A DNA stretch of 7,309 bases from JANNOG01 sp050329835. Its GTDB lineage: Bacteria > Actinomycetota > Actinomycetes > Actinomycetales > JBBAYJ01. Below the pieces are notes generated by a model. The model was given only the letters and a program-made list of their open reading frames with translations, searched no databases and was not told where the DNA came from. The translations under genes and the position numbers were made by a program. The stretch covers positions 1 to 7,309 of the forward strand of contig JBHJOJ010000110.1 in the NCBI GenBank assembly GCA_050329835.1, in the 5' to 3' direction. Each line of letters starts with the position of its first letter. Positions within the stretch are counted from its first letter, which is position 1. Shown here in pieces: positions 1 to 4,883 of this stretch.

Positions 1-467
1 CTCGCGGCGGCCGTGCGGGTGACGCCCAGGACGTTGGCTGCCGTCACCGCGACCACCACGGCGACCGCGACCGAGGCCGAAGCCGGGCGGGCGTCGATCC
101 CGGCCGCCGCCGACACCGACAGCCCGACCGTGAGGGCGGCGGCCCCGGCCGAGGCCGCCTTGCCGGCCACGAAGCACCAGCCGGCCAGCGACCCGGCCAC
201 GGGATGGAGCAACTCGCGGCCCCAGTGGTATGCGCCCCCGCTCACCGGGAACCGGGCGGCCAGCCGGGCCGCGGACGTGGCGTTGCAGGCGGCCACGGCC
301 GCCGCCAGCAGCAGCGCGGCCAGGACCCACCGGCCGGCCTCGGCGGTCGCCGGGCCCGCGACGACGAAGACCCCGGTGCCGATCATGCCGCCGAGGCCCA
401 GGGCCGTCGCGTCGAGCGGGCCGAGCCGGCGGGACAGCACGGCTGGGGAGGGAGGCAGCGAGCTCAC
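1..467 (-). CDS. APC-superfamily (amino acid) permease, N-terminal part
   Basis: Partial gene whose 3' end lies beyond the window. From the GTG at 465-467 it reads about 155 residues without a stop. Residues 22-36 carry the APC-family hallmark around GMIGTGVF (27-34) in the first membrane segment. This is followed by a second hydrophobic stretch (about 47-62), a PVSGGAYHWGRE segment (74-85) typical of the loop after TM2, and further membrane segments near 92-120 and 130-148. These proteins are cytoplasmic-membrane secondary transporters, usually of amino acids or amines; the substrate cannot be read from this fragment. The GTG start has only a weak purine-rich stretch (GGGACG) ahead. It lies 55 nt after the rsiG stop on the same strand, with a strong hairpin between them, so co-transcription is uncertain. 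The family call is firm; the exact start is less so. Confidence 0.87.
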   Translation of the reverse strand, partial: MSSLPPSPAVLSRRLGPLDATALGLGGMIGTGVFVVAGPATAEAGRWVLAALLLAAAVAACNATSAARLAARFPVSGGAYHWGRELLHPVAGSLAGWCFVAGKAASAGAAALTVGLSVSAAAGIDARPASASVAVAVVVAVTAANVLGVTRTAAA

Positions 468-479
468 CGTCCCAGGCTG

Positions 480-516
480 CCGGGCGCCCGTCCCGGCCGC
501 GAGGGCGGGCGCCCGG
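480..516 (-). terminator. Strong GC hairpin after rsiG, possible U-less terminator
   Basis: CCGGGCGCCCG (480-490) and CGGGCGCCCGG (506-516) are perfect 11-nt inverted arms, extendable inward by a G-U pair and two C-G pairs to a loop of about 9 nt. The hairpin begins 7 nt beyond the rsiG stop in the direction of transcription. No U-tract follows, which is common for actinobacterial terminator hairpins. It could equally be a processing or stability hairpin between rsiG and the permease gene. Confidence 0.45.
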
Positions 517-522
517 ACCCGC

Positions 523-1098
523 TCAGCCGGCCGGGGCCACCCGGGTCAGCACGTCCCCCACGTCGGCGAGGCCGTCCCGGTACCGTCGGCCGAGCTCGGC
601 CGACAGCGTGTCGAGCACCATCTGGACCTGTCGCCGCGAGGCACTGACCTGGTCCTCGAACTCGGCCAGCCGCGCGATCGCCTGGTCGAGCCCGGCGTCG
701 TCGAGAGAGCCGAGGTCCGAGATCCGGACATCGGCGACGGCGGCCTCGGCGGCCCGGCGGTGCTCCCCGACCCGGGTCGGGGTGCGCACCGCGTGCCGGC
801 CCATGCCGAACGACCGGGTGTGCTGGTCGGCCAGCACGCCGGCGAGGGAGGACACCATCTCGTCGGTGGTGTCGGCGGCCAGCGCCCGCGACCCGCGGCG
901 ACGGTGCTCGGCCTCGGCTCGCAGCAGATCCAGTCGGCCGTGCAGCAGCCGCCGGGCGTAGGAGAGGTCGACCTCCTCCTGCTCGGCGTCGGCGCGCGCC
1001 TCGCGCAGCCGGTCCAGCGGCCACGACTCCATCCCGTCGAGGAACCGGGGGTGCAGGACGCGGTCGATCCGCCGGCGCCCGCCCTCCATGACCGTCAT
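523..1098 (-). CDS. rsiG: RsiG/AmfC-type c-di-GMP-responsive anti-sigma factor
   Basis: Protein of 191 residues, soluble, predicted as two long helices. In Streptomyces, RsiG binds c-di-GMP through a helical motif E(X)3S(X)2R(X)3Q(X)3D in each helix of an antiparallel coiled coil and, so armed, sequesters the sporulation sigma factor WhiG; older annotations call the family 'aerial mycelium formation protein' (AmfC). The second copy here is perfect: E148, S152, R155, Q159, D163. The first copy is E42, S46, R49, H53, D57, with His in the Gln position. The linker (about 70-125) is Arg/Ala-rich. The ATG at 1096-1098 is preceded by GGAGG four bases upstream; an in-frame ATG at 1089 is less well spaced. 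The partner sigma factor is not in the window. The family call rests on the spaced motif in both helices and on length. Function as a WhiG antagonist is inferred from the family. Confidence 0.87.
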   Translation of the reverse strand: MTVMEGGRRRIDRVLHPRFLDGMESWPLDRLREARADAEQEEVDLSYARRLLHGRLDLLRAEAEHRRRGSRALAADTTDEMVSSLAGVLADQHTRSFGMGRHAVRTPTRVGEHRRAAEAAVADVRISDLGSLDDAGLDQAIARLAEFEDQVSASRRQVQMVLDTLSAELGRRYRDGLADVGDVLTRVAPAG

Positions 1099-1176
1099 GA
1101 GTCCTCCGAGCCGGAGCGAGTGCTCCCGAGTGTGGTGAAGCCCGGACCCTGAGAGGCGGGACCGGGACGCTGGCGG

Positions 1177-1182
1177 AGAGTA
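1177..1182 (-). promoter_or_regulatory. Candidate -10 element for rsiG
   Basis: TACTCT on the minus strand fits TANNNT and lies about 80 nt upstream of the rsiG ATG, which would give a leader of roughly 70 nt. No convincing -35 is seen 16-19 bp upstream. Its interest is only that it is one of few A/T-containing hexamers in the 194-bp rsiG-ygfZ gap. Confidence 0.25.
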
Positions 1183-1247
1183 TGGCCCCCGAACGGCCCC
1201 GGTACGAGGCCCGCCGCGCGGGTCGCCCGAGGCGTCCGGTTCGTCCC

Positions 1248-1278
1248 CGGCCGGGCGCCCCGGCGTCGGTCCCGGCCG
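1248..1278 (-). terminator. GC hairpin after ygfZ, possible terminator
   Basis: CGGCCGGG (1248-1255) pairs perfectly with CCCGGCCG (1271-1278) around a 15-nt loop. The stem begins about 14 nt beyond the ygfZ stop in the direction of transcription. No U-tract follows. In such GC-rich DNA an 8-bp stem can be chance, so the call is tentative. With the candidate rsiG -10 further downstream it suggests separate transcription of ygfZ and rsiG. Confidence 0.33.
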
Positions 1279-1292
1279 CTCCCGCCGAGGTC

Positions 1293-2375
1293 TCAGCCCA
1301 TGCCGAGGGCGTCCTGAGCGGCCGCCACCGGGGGACCGCCGTCCGGGCCCGCGTCCACCGCCAGCGCCGCGTCCCCGGGGACCTTGCGCTTGAGCAGCGC
1401 GAGCGCGATCGGCCCCAGCTCGGCGTGGCGTGCCACGGACGTGACGAACCCCACGGCGGCCGGGTCCCCGGACCGCCGGACCGGCGCGGCCCGCGGCGGC
1501 AGCGCGTGTCCGGAGCCGTCGAGGTGGAGCAGGGCCAGCCGGCGCGGCGGGCGGCCGAGGTTGTGGACCCTCGCCACCGTCTCCTGACCGCGGTAGCAGC
1601 CCTTGGCCAGGTGCACGGCACTGCGCAGCCAGTCCGCCTCGTGGGGAATCGTCCGATGGTCGGTCTCGAACAGGTGCCGCGGGCGGGCGGCCGCCACCCG
1701 GACCGCCTCCGCGGCCCAGGTCCCGACCGGCGGGCGCTCGCCCACCGCGGCGACCAGGCCGTCCCGCGGGACCAGGACCTCCCGCCACGGCCGGCCCCGG
1801 CCCACGTGCTCGTCCTCCGCCACGCCGTAGGCGGCAGACCCCGGCGCGGTCCGCGGCCACGAGTCCACCCACACCGGCGGCTCGCCCGGGGCGGCGGGCA
1901 CCGCGCGGACCTCCCCCAGCACGGCCCAGCGTCCGGTGACGTCGGCCACCTCGACCCGCGAGAGGAACCGCATCCGGTCGAGCCAGGCGACGAGGCCGGC
2001 AGCCGTGCCGGGCTCGACCGTGAGCCAGGTCGTGTCCCCGTCGTCGACCACGTGGAGCACGTGCTCGACGTGGCCGTGCGGGCTCAGCACCATCGCCTCG
2101 ACCGAGGCCCCGGGGACCAGGTCGGACAGGTGCTGCGTGGTGAGGCTGTGCAGCCACGCGAGCCGGTCCGGGCCGGCGACCGCGACGACGCCCCGGTGCG
2201 ACAGGTCGACGACCCCCAGGCCCTCCTCGAGGTAGCGCTGCTCGCGTCCGGGGTCGCCGTAGTGCCAGGCGGTCCCCGCGTCGACGCCGTCCGCCGCCAC
2301 CGCCCCGGGCAGGTCCAGCAGGGGGCTGCGGTGGGCCGCGGGACCGTCGAGGTCGGGGGCGGTGCTCGCCGTCAT
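1293..2375 (-). CDS. ygfZ: YgfZ/GcvT-like folate-binding protein
   Basis: Protein of 360 residues related to the T-protein (GcvT) fold. YgfZ proteins bind tetrahydrofolate and support assembly or repair of certain Fe-S enzymes in the cytoplasm. The diagnostic YgfZ signature K-G-C-Y-x-G-Q is present as residues 258-264 (KGCYRGQ), with Cys260 the family's conserved cysteine, followed by ETVAR. The N-terminal GcvT-like part shows GVVDLSHRG (54-62), a typical entry strand, then LHSLTTQ (75-81) and SPHGHVEHVLH (98-108). A C-terminal beta-barrel-like segment follows from about 276. The ATG at 2373-2375 has no good Shine-Dalgarno; TTGACC just upstream is too close to serve as a -35. It lies 66 nt after the nitrobindin-like gene on the same strand, so co-transcription is plausible. 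Both neighbours deal with metal or redox cofactors, though a functional link is inference. Length is normal for actinobacterial members. Confidence 0.92.
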   Translation of the reverse strand: MTASTAPDLDGPAAHRSPLLDLPGAVAADGVDAGTAWHYGDPGREQRYLEEGLGVVDLSHRGVVAVAGPDRLAWLHSLTTQHLSDLVPGASVEAMVLSPHGHVEHVLHVVDDGDTTWLTVEPGTAAGLVAWLDRMRFLSRVEVADVTGRWAVLGEVRAVPAAPGEPPVWVDSWPRTAPGSAAYGVAEDEHVGRGRPWREVLVPRDGLVAAVGERPPVGTWAAEAVRVAAARPRHLFETDHRTIPHEADWLRSAVHLAKGCYRGQETVARVHNLGRPPRRLALLHLDGSGHALPPRAAPVRRSGDPAAVGFVTSVARHAELGPIALALLKRKVPGDAALAVDAGPDGGPPVAAAQDALGMG

Positions 2376-2441
2376 GCCGGGGTCAACGCCGGCCGCGGGC
2401 CGGATGTGCCCGCCAGGGCGGCCGGGACGTGCCCGGACCCG

Positions 2442-2951
2442 TCACGCCGCCTCGACCCGGCACAGCCGGGCCGAGGCGTGCGGCGCCATCTCCCGGCCCC
2501 CGGCCGCCATGTCCATGGCCCACAGCAGGTCGCCCTCGACCCGGCCGTAGAGCCGGTGCCCGGCGGCGTACTCGGCGGCGGCGGGGGAGCGCATGACGAC
2601 GTCGCTGGCGAGCTCGATCCGCCCGCCGTCGACCCGGCCCGCGTAGAGCTCGAGGATCCCGGTGGCGTGGGTGAGGAGCAGCTCCACCTCGTCGGGCCCG
2701 CCCGGCCCCGGCCGCCAGAACCCGACCTCGGTGGCCAGGGGCTCGCCCCGGCGGCCCTCGGCGTCCAGCGCCCACGTCCGCGAGTGCCACAGCAGGAAGG
2801 CCCGGCCGTCGTGCGACACCTCGACCCGCTGGGCGAACGGCCGGTCCTCCGCCAGGGACGGGTAGCCGACCACGCCGTCGCCCTCCCAGGCCCCGATCAG
2901 CCAGGCCAGGGGCAGCAGCGCCGGCGGCAGGCCGGGGTCGACGACGGTCAG
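2442..2951 (-). CDS. Nitrobindin-like / FABP-family (DUF1794) heme-type beta-barrel protein
   Basis: About 169 residues from the CTG at 2949-2951, or 184 from a GTG at 2996. It belongs to the fatty-acid-binding-like family that includes actinobacterial and human (THAP4) nitrobindins. These are soluble ten-stranded barrels whose best-studied members bind ferric heme and react with NO or peroxynitrite. Seen here, 184-residue numbering: the family entry motif GAWEGDG (35-41) then YP (45-46); TEVGFWRPGPG (89-99); THATGILELYAG (109-120); and a C-terminal His173 in HASARL, where nitrobindins carry the axial heme ligand. Start choice: homology begins at LTVVDPGLPPALLPLAWL, right at a CTG that overlaps the upstream gene's TGA as CTGA. 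The 15 extra residues from the GTG would be an out-of-frame reading of that membrane protein. A CTG start by translational coupling therefore looks most natural. Heme binding is inferred, not shown. Confidence 0.86.
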   Translation of the reverse strand: MTVVDPGLPPALLPLAWLIGAWEGDGVVGYPSLAEDRPFAQRVEVSHDGRAFLLWHSRTWALDAEGRRGEPLATEVGFWRPGPGGPDEVELLLTHATGILELYAGRVDGGRIELASDVVMRSPAAAEYAAGHRLYGRVEGDLLWAMDMAAGGREMAPHASARLCRVEAA

Positions 2952-3049
2952 CGCTGCCCCGCGAACAGCTTGTACAGCACCACGAGCGCCGACCACCCGA
3001 TGGCGACGGTGGCGAGCACCAGCAGGCCCGTGAACACGGCTTCGAGCAC
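2948..3049 (-). CDS. Small single-pass membrane protein (33 aa), leaderless
   Basis: A short reading frame of 33 residues, VLEAVFTGLLVLATVAIGWS then ALVVLYKLFAGQR. It has one acidic residue at the N-terminus, a continuous hydrophobic segment of about 22 residues (5-27), and a basic tail (K, R), as expected of a single transmembrane helix with its C-terminus inside. GTG at 3047-3049 is the only possible start, because an in-frame TAG lies three codons upstream. A TAGCAT -10-like hexamer ends 6 nt before the GTG, placing the transcript start at the start codon itself. The stop overlaps the probable CTG of the nitrobindin-like gene (CTGA). Too short for most gene callers. The hydropathy, start and stop geometry support it as real; its function is unknown to me. 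Confidence 0.62.
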   Translation of the reverse strand: MLEAVFTGLLVLATVAIGWSALVVLYKLFAGQR

Positions 3050-3055
3050 GCCGCC

Positions 3056-3061
3056 ATGCTA
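3056..3061 (-). promoter_or_regulatory. -10 element for a leaderless small-protein/nitrobindin transcript
   Basis: Minus-strand TAGCAT fits TANNNT. Six bases (GGCGGC) separate it from the GTG at 3049, so transcription would start at the initiation codon. The same 6-nt geometry is seen at the gene starting at 6845. No standard -35 is evident. Leaderless GTG genes are common in actinobacteria. Confidence 0.5.
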
Positions 3062-3063
3062 CG

Positions 3064-3101
3064 GGTGCGGTCCGCGCAACCGGCGGGCAGCGTCCCGCAC
3101 C
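3064..3101 (-). terminator. Hairpin between membrane-protein gene and small ORF
   Basis: GGTGCGG (3064-3070) and CCGCACC (3095-3101) form a perfect 7-bp stem with a 24-nt loop. It begins about 10 nt past the stop of the membrane-protein gene and just upstream of the -10 of the small membrane ORF. There is no U-tract, so it could be a terminator, an operator-like dyad, or chance. Confidence 0.28.
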
Positions 3102-3110
3102 GCGGCCGAC

Positions 3111-3845
3111 TCAGCTGACGAACCGCGACATGGCGTAGGCGGCGAGCCCGGCGGTCAGCACCGTCGCGACCCCCGCGGCCAGTGCGGAGCGGACGGTGGT
3201 CGCCGACTGGCGGGTGAGCACGTCCAGACCCAACGCGGCCAGCCCGGCCGCGGCGCCGATCACCAGCCCGCGCTCGACCTCGACGGATGGGAAGCCGCCG
3301 GCCGCCGCGGCGCCCGCAAGGGCGGCCGCGAGCAGGCCGACGGGCACGGTGGCGCGACGCGGCCAGGGAACCGCCGAGATCACGGCGGCCGCGGCGCAGC
3401 CCGCGGCCCCGGCGGCGTTGACGCCGCCGTCCGGCGCGAGGGTGAGGGCCACCAGCCAGCCGGCACCGAGCACCGCGACCATCTGGCCGGTGATGGTCGC
3501 CGAGACGGACTCGACCAGCCGCGGCCGCCCGTCGCGGCGGACCATCTGGTGGCCGAAGGCGACCAGGACGGCCACGCCGAGGGCCGCCGGCAGCCAGCCC
3601 AGCAGCTCCGGGCCGCCGAGGAAGTGCACCGCGACGGTGGCCACGCCGGTGCCGGTCACGACCACCCCGATGCCCCATCCGACGGGGACGTCGAGCAGCC
3701 GGGTCCAGCCCAGGCCGACCACCGCGCAGGCGCCCACGACGACGACCGCCAGGCCCCGCTCGCCCAGCAGCCCCACGCCTCCGACGGCGCCCGCGACCGC
3801 CAGCGCCGCGGCCGTCATGAGCAACCGTGGCAGCACGGGGCGCAT
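3111..3845 (-). CDS. Polytopic membrane protein of unknown function
   Basis: Protein of 244 residues with about eight or nine hydrophobic segments: roughly 5-27, 31-50, 56-75, 81-99, 118-136, 140-158, 165-183, 193-210 and 218-240. The only markedly polar stretch is the central loop HQMVRRDGRPRLVESVSATI (99-118), probably cytoplasmic by the positive-inside rule. No signal peptide distinct from TM1, no catalytic motif and no soluble domain are visible, and I do not recognise the family. The ATG at 3843-3845 lacks a good Shine-Dalgarno, and GTG four codons in is an alternative. The gene is divergent from glnR across only 64 bp, so shared or mutual regulation is possible. A nitrogen-related role is conceivable from position alone and should not be assumed. 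High A/G/V content and length suggest a transporter-like or integral scaffold protein. That it is a real coding region is well supported by hydropathy. Confidence 0.8.
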   Translation of the reverse strand: MRPVLPRLLMTAAALAVAGAVGGVGLLGERGLAVVVVGACAVVGLGWTRLLDVPVGWGIGVVVTGTGVATVAVHFLGGPELLGWLPAALGVAVLVAFGHQMVRRDGRPRLVESVSATITGQMVAVLGAGWLVALTLAPDGGVNAAGAAGCAAAAVISAVPWPRRATVPVGLLAAALAGAAAAGGFPSVEVERGLVIGAAAGLAALGLDVLTRQSATTVRSALAAGVATVLTAGLAAYAMSRFVS

Positions 3846-3848
3846 CGT

Positions 3849-3858
3849 GCCACGTGGC
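3849..3858. promoter_or_regulatory. 10-bp perfect palindrome in the divergent glnR / membrane-gene promoter region
   Basis: GCCACGTGGC is a perfect palindrome with a CACGTG core, placed 3 bp upstream of the membrane-protein ATG and overlapping the likely -35 area for glnR. Its position suits an operator acting on either gene. It does not resemble the described GlnR box (gTnAc-n6-GaAAc), so GlnR itself is not an obvious binder. Confidence 0.35.
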
Positions 3859-3867
3859 GGACGGCCC

Positions 3868-3873
3868 TATCCT
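3868..3873 (+). promoter_or_regulatory. Candidate -10 element for glnR
   Basis: TATCCT matches TANNNT and stands out in GC-rich DNA. It would start transcription near 3880 and give a leader of about 30 nt holding the Shine-Dalgarno GGAGG (3900-3904), five bases before the ATG at 3910. No strong -35 is seen; the expected position overlaps the palindrome at 3849-3858. Confidence 0.4.
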
Positions 3874-3909
3874 GCGGCGAGCCCGCACCGGCGGGGGACG
3901 GAGGTGCCG

Positions 3910-4626
3910 ATGGCGCAGCTGGCGCTGCTGGGCAACCCGCTGGTGCCGCCCGCCGACGTGCTGCCGTCGCTGGCGCTGCTGTCCCACCGGGTGCGCGTCC
4001 TCCCGGCCGAGCCCGGCTCCCTGGTCGACCTCTCCGACTGCGAGGCGCTGCTGCTCAACGGGCTCAGCGACCTCGCCGGAGCCCGCACCCTGAGCCGGCT
4101 GGCGCAGTCCGTCCCGGTCCCCGTCCCGGTGCTGGTGGTGGTCACCGAGGGCGGCCTGGCGGCGGTCTCGGCGGACTGGGGCGTCACCGACGTCGTGCTC
4201 GCGACCGCCGGCCCGGCCGAGGTCGACGCCCGGCTGCGGCTGGCGGTGGGGCGGGTCGAGGGCGCCCGGGGGCCGTCGGAGGGCCCCGGCGAGATCGTGG
4301 CGGGCGACGTCGTCATCGACGAGAACTCGTACAGCGCCCGCGTCCGCTCCCACGTGCTCGACCTCACGTACAAGGAGTTCGAGCTGCTCAAGTTCCTCGC
4401 CCAGCACCCGGGCCGGGTCTACACCCGCGCTCAGCTGCTGCAGGAGGTGTGGGGCTACGACTACTTCGGCGGCACCCGCACCGTCGACGTCCACGTCCGG
4501 CGGCTGCGCGCCAAACTGGGCCCGGAGCACGAGCACCTGATCGGCACGGTCCGCAACGTCGGCTACCGCCTCGTCGTCGGCCGCTCCCCCGCCGCGGCCG
4601 ACCCCGCTCCGCCCGTCCGGTCCTGA
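3910..4626 (+). CDS. glnR: GlnR-like OmpR/PhoB-type atypical response regulator (nitrogen control)
   Basis: Protein of 238 residues: atypical receiver (1-115), linker (116-130) and OmpR-type winged helix (131-224). GlnR is the global transcriptional regulator of nitrogen assimilation (glutamine synthetase, ammonium and nitrate genes) in actinomycetes and is an orphan regulator. Signs of GlnR as opposed to a generic OmpR: N-terminal LLGNPLVPPADVLPSLALL (6-24), VLVVVTEGGLAAVSADWGV (74-92) and TAGPAEVDARLRLA (99-112). These align closely with my memory of Streptomyces GlnR. The DNA-binding part has LTYKEFELLKFLAQHPGRV (152-170), then QLLQEVWGYDYFGGTRTVDVH (in 175-195) and RLRAKLGPEHEHLIGTVRNVGYR (198-220). 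Asn50 sits where Asp50 is conserved, and Leu52 where I recall Arg52. The ATG has a good GGAGG. The C-terminal tail after the wing is shorter than in Streptomyces and ends at an inserted-looking inverted repeat. Regulator class is near certain; GlnR identity is likely. Confidence 0.86.
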   Translation: MAQLALLGNPLVPPADVLPSLALLSHRVRVLPAEPGSLVDLSDCEALLLNGLSDLAGARTLSRLAQSVPVPVPVLVVVTEGGLAAVSADWGVTDVVLATAGPAEVDARLRLAVGRVEGARGPSEGPGEIVAGDVVIDENSYSARVRSHVLDLTYKEFELLKFLAQHPGRVYTRAQLLQEVWGYDYFGGTRTVDVHVRRLRAKLGPEHEHLIGTVRNVGYRLVVGRSPAAADPAPPVRS

Positions 4627-4627
4627 G
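4621..4627 (+). repeat. Left 7-bp direct repeat (possible target-site duplication)
   Basis: TCCTGAG occurs here and again at 4850-4856, bracketing the fold-back element on both sides. This copy contains the last serine codon and the TGA stop of glnR, so an insertion with duplication would have left glnR intact. Confidence 0.45.
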
Positions 4628-4849
4628 CCTGTCTCGGGATTCACCGGGGTGAGTGCGCTGTGGCGTCGGGACGGGCCGTGCGGTGGGCGGGGGTCGTGGG
4701 GCGGTGTCGGGGTGATGCCCGGCCTCTTACATTTGTAGGTTCTGCGTAGCGCGCCGGACACCATCACCCCGACGCCGCCCCACGACCTCCGCCCACCGCA
4801 CGGCCCGGCCCGGCGCCACAGCGCACCCATCCCGAATTCCCGGCACAGC
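4628..4849. mobile_element. MITE-like fold-back inverted-repeat element (about 222 bp)
   Basis: Two ungapped 65-nt arms, 4653-4717 and 4762-4826, are inverted repeats matching at 61 of 65 positions. Outside them the symmetry continues with small gaps to the ends: CTGTCTCGGGATTC at left, and the reverse complement of the right end reads CTGTGCCGGGAATTC. Inside is a 44-nt loop (4718-4761), A/T-richer than its surroundings. The whole is flanked by the 7-bp direct repeat TCCTGAG, the layout of a non-autonomous transposable element with target-site duplication. No coding capacity is evident. It fills the gap between the convergent 3' ends of glnR and the nucleotidase gene. Alternatives are an exceptionally long bidirectional terminator or a structured RNA. 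An intrinsic terminator rarely needs 65-nt arms and would not explain the direct repeats. Dispersed copies would settle the matter. Confidence 0.6.
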
Positions 4850-4856
4850 TCCTGAG
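4850..4856 (+). repeat. Right 7-bp direct repeat (possible target-site duplication)
   Basis: Second copy of TCCTGAG, directly after the right end of the fold-back element and 28 bp before the nucleotidase stop codon. It pairs with the copy at 4621-4627. Confidence 0.45.
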
Positions 4857-4883
4857 AACGCGGCCGGGCGACCGACGAGGGGG

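Noticed and set aside
464..1621. 385-codon minus-strand frame over rsiG and ygfZ
   Set aside because: Different frame from both recognised genes, with no family features. Its TGA only coincidentally overlaps the permease GTG.
1099..2157. Extension of rsiG to a 544-residue protein
   Set aside because: The added N-terminal part is an out-of-frame reading of ygfZ and the gap. The ATG at 1098 has GGAGG and matches the usual RsiG length.
2389..2403. CCGGCC-GCG-GGCCGG hairpin between the nitrobindin and ygfZ genes
   Set aside because: A 6-bp all-GC stem is expected by chance at this composition, and it has no U-tract. Not enough to call a terminator.
3196..3909. Extension of glnR upstream to a 476-residue protein
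   Set aside because: The extra 238 residues are antisense to the membrane-protein gene and low-complexity. The ATG at 3910 has a good GGAGG, and GlnR homology begins there.
3846..3909. GlnR box in front of glnR, or in the nucleotidase promoter
   Set aside because: I found no gTnAc-n6-GaAAc-like pair in either region by eye.
1182..4652. A 1156-codon open frame on the plus strand, antisense to ygfZ, nitrobindin and membrane gene
   Set aside because: Low-complexity Arg/Pro/Gly translation with no recognisable domain, while the opposite strand has clear families throughout. Long antisense frames are expected at this GC content.
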